NCBI GenBank assembly: GCA_002509325.1
Contig: DADO01000068.1
Coordinates: forward strand, 9,974-15,532
Direction of reading: 5' to 3'
Length of the DNA stretch: 5,559 nt
Source: Methanosarcina sp. UBA402
Lineage (GTDB): Archaea; Halobacteriota; Methanosarcinia; Methanosarcinales; Methanosarcinaceae
Positions 5,231-5,559 of this stretch are shown piece after piece. The notes beneath the pieces are model-generated. The model worked only from the letters and a program-made list of their open reading frames with translations. It was not told the DNA's origin and ran no database searches. Numbering within the stretch: the stretch's first letter is position 1; the number at the start of each line of letters is the position of its first letter. The translations under genes were made by a program, and so were the position numbers.

Positions 5231-5278
5231 TGATTTATAACCTTGTTTGATCTACAACCTTCGTTGATTTATAACTTT
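5231..5278. repeat. Three-copy 17-bp degenerate tandem repeat
   Basis: Units begin at 5231, 5248 and 5265. The first 14 bases of each fit the pattern tgatytayaacytt: copies 1 and 3 differ at one base, copy 2 at two or three. The last three bases of each unit vary. Spacing of 17 bp does not match one helical turn exactly. It may be a decayed slippage repeat or a set of binding sites; function unknown. Confidence 0.7.
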
Positions 5279-5496
5279 ATAGTTATTTCAAGGGGTAAAA
5301 AGTAATAAAGAGAGTAAACATAAAAGGGCAGTGCAAGCGGACCTGTCAAGTAATTCAGTAACATAAAAAGTTTACGGTGCTGATTCATTATGTGTTTTTT
5401 ACTGATTTTTACTATTAGGTTAAAGGTATGCTTTTCCAGTTTAGGAAAAGGCATAAGTTGTGATGACTTCATTTCTTGAGCTGGTCCCCCAGAATT

Positions 5497-5524
5497 AACC
5501 GGAACGATAAAACCGGAACGATAA
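5497..5524. repeat. Perfect 14-bp tandem duplication
   Basis: The 14-mer aaccggaacgataa occurs twice in direct contact (5497-5510 and 5511-5524) with no mismatch. It lies in the non-coding region far upstream of mer. A simple slippage event explains it. Confidence 0.9.
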
Positions 5525-5559
5525 AAATCCACTTTTGAAGCTGTCTCATAACTACTTTT

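Larger units (their letters stand above)
4800..5559. other. Long non-coding region upstream of mer
   Basis: Apart from the mer ribosome binding site, an inverted repeat (4873-4906), TATA candidates (4944-4981) and two small tandem repeats (5231-5278, 5497-5524), I see no gene in these 760 bases. The longest frame, on the minus strand at 5269-5532, starts with GTG, has no ribosome binding site, runs through both tandem repeats in part and resembles no family I know. It is not called. Such long AT-rich spacers are common in Methanosarcina. Confidence 0.55.

Noticed and set aside
5155..5295. 9-bp inverted repeat ccccttgaa (5155-5163) with ttcaagggg (5287-5295)
   Set aside because: The arms are 123 bases apart with little extra pairing; too weak to call a structure.
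5269..5532. 87-aa minus-strand frame with a GTG start upstream of mer
   Set aside because: There is no ribosome binding site, it overlaps the non-coding tandem repeats at 5497-5524 and 5265-5278, the base composition is that of the spacer, and there is no recognisable family or domain.
4997..5549. Direct repeat ctgtctcat at 4997-5005 and 5541-5549, reminiscent of insertion sequence ends
   Set aside because: The nine-base match is in direct, not inverted, orientation, there is no transposase frame between the copies, and nine-base repeats are expected by chance in 5.5 kb.

Overview
The window looks like chromosomal DNA of a methanogenic archaeon, most likely Methanosarcina. The evidence is a methylene-tetrahydromethanopterin reductase (mer) directly upstream of an FpoF-type F420H2 oxidoreductase, an archaeal-type NMN adenylyltransferase and an archaeal AK6/Fap7 nucleotide kinase. 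The spacers are long and very AT-rich, with TATA-box-like elements and strong GGAGG ribosome binding sites. No bacterial promoter pattern, tRNA, rRNA, intact insertion sequence or CRISPR array was seen.

Layout from left to right. Bases 1-395 are non-coding, with a 23-bp tandem repeat cut by the window edge and a 26-bp near-palindrome. An AK6-like kinase gene (396-944, +) follows; its stop codon lies inside a short tandem duplication. It converges on a gene for a secreted, cysteine-rich protein (1064-1582, -) across a 119-nt spacer that holds terminator-like hairpins. About 515 nt without a gene (1583-2097) lie upstream of the cysteine-rich gene and contain a long stem-loop and a TATA/palindrome promoter candidate. 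Three genes then run leftward as mer (4799-3813), fpoF (3713-2673) and nadM (2619-2098). Bases 4800-5559 are non-coding upstream DNA of mer, with a 12-bp inverted repeat, TATA candidates and two small tandem repeats.

How the genes fit together: Mer interconverts methylene- and methyl-H4MPT (H4SPT in Methanosarcina) with F420 as electron carrier. When methyl groups are oxidised it makes F420H2, which FpoF oxidises, either docked on the Fpo membrane complex or as a soluble F420:ferredoxin enzyme. Their adjacency is therefore functional. NadM (NAD synthesis) is probably a housekeeping passenger in the same transcription unit.

The least ordinary gene encodes the secreted protein. It has a signal peptide, one Ig-like/cadherin-like (tandem-95 type) domain carrying extra cysteines, and a tail of CSKxS[KS] hexapeptides with cysteines exactly six residues apart. 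I know no described family with this combination. It is the best candidate here for something undescribed.
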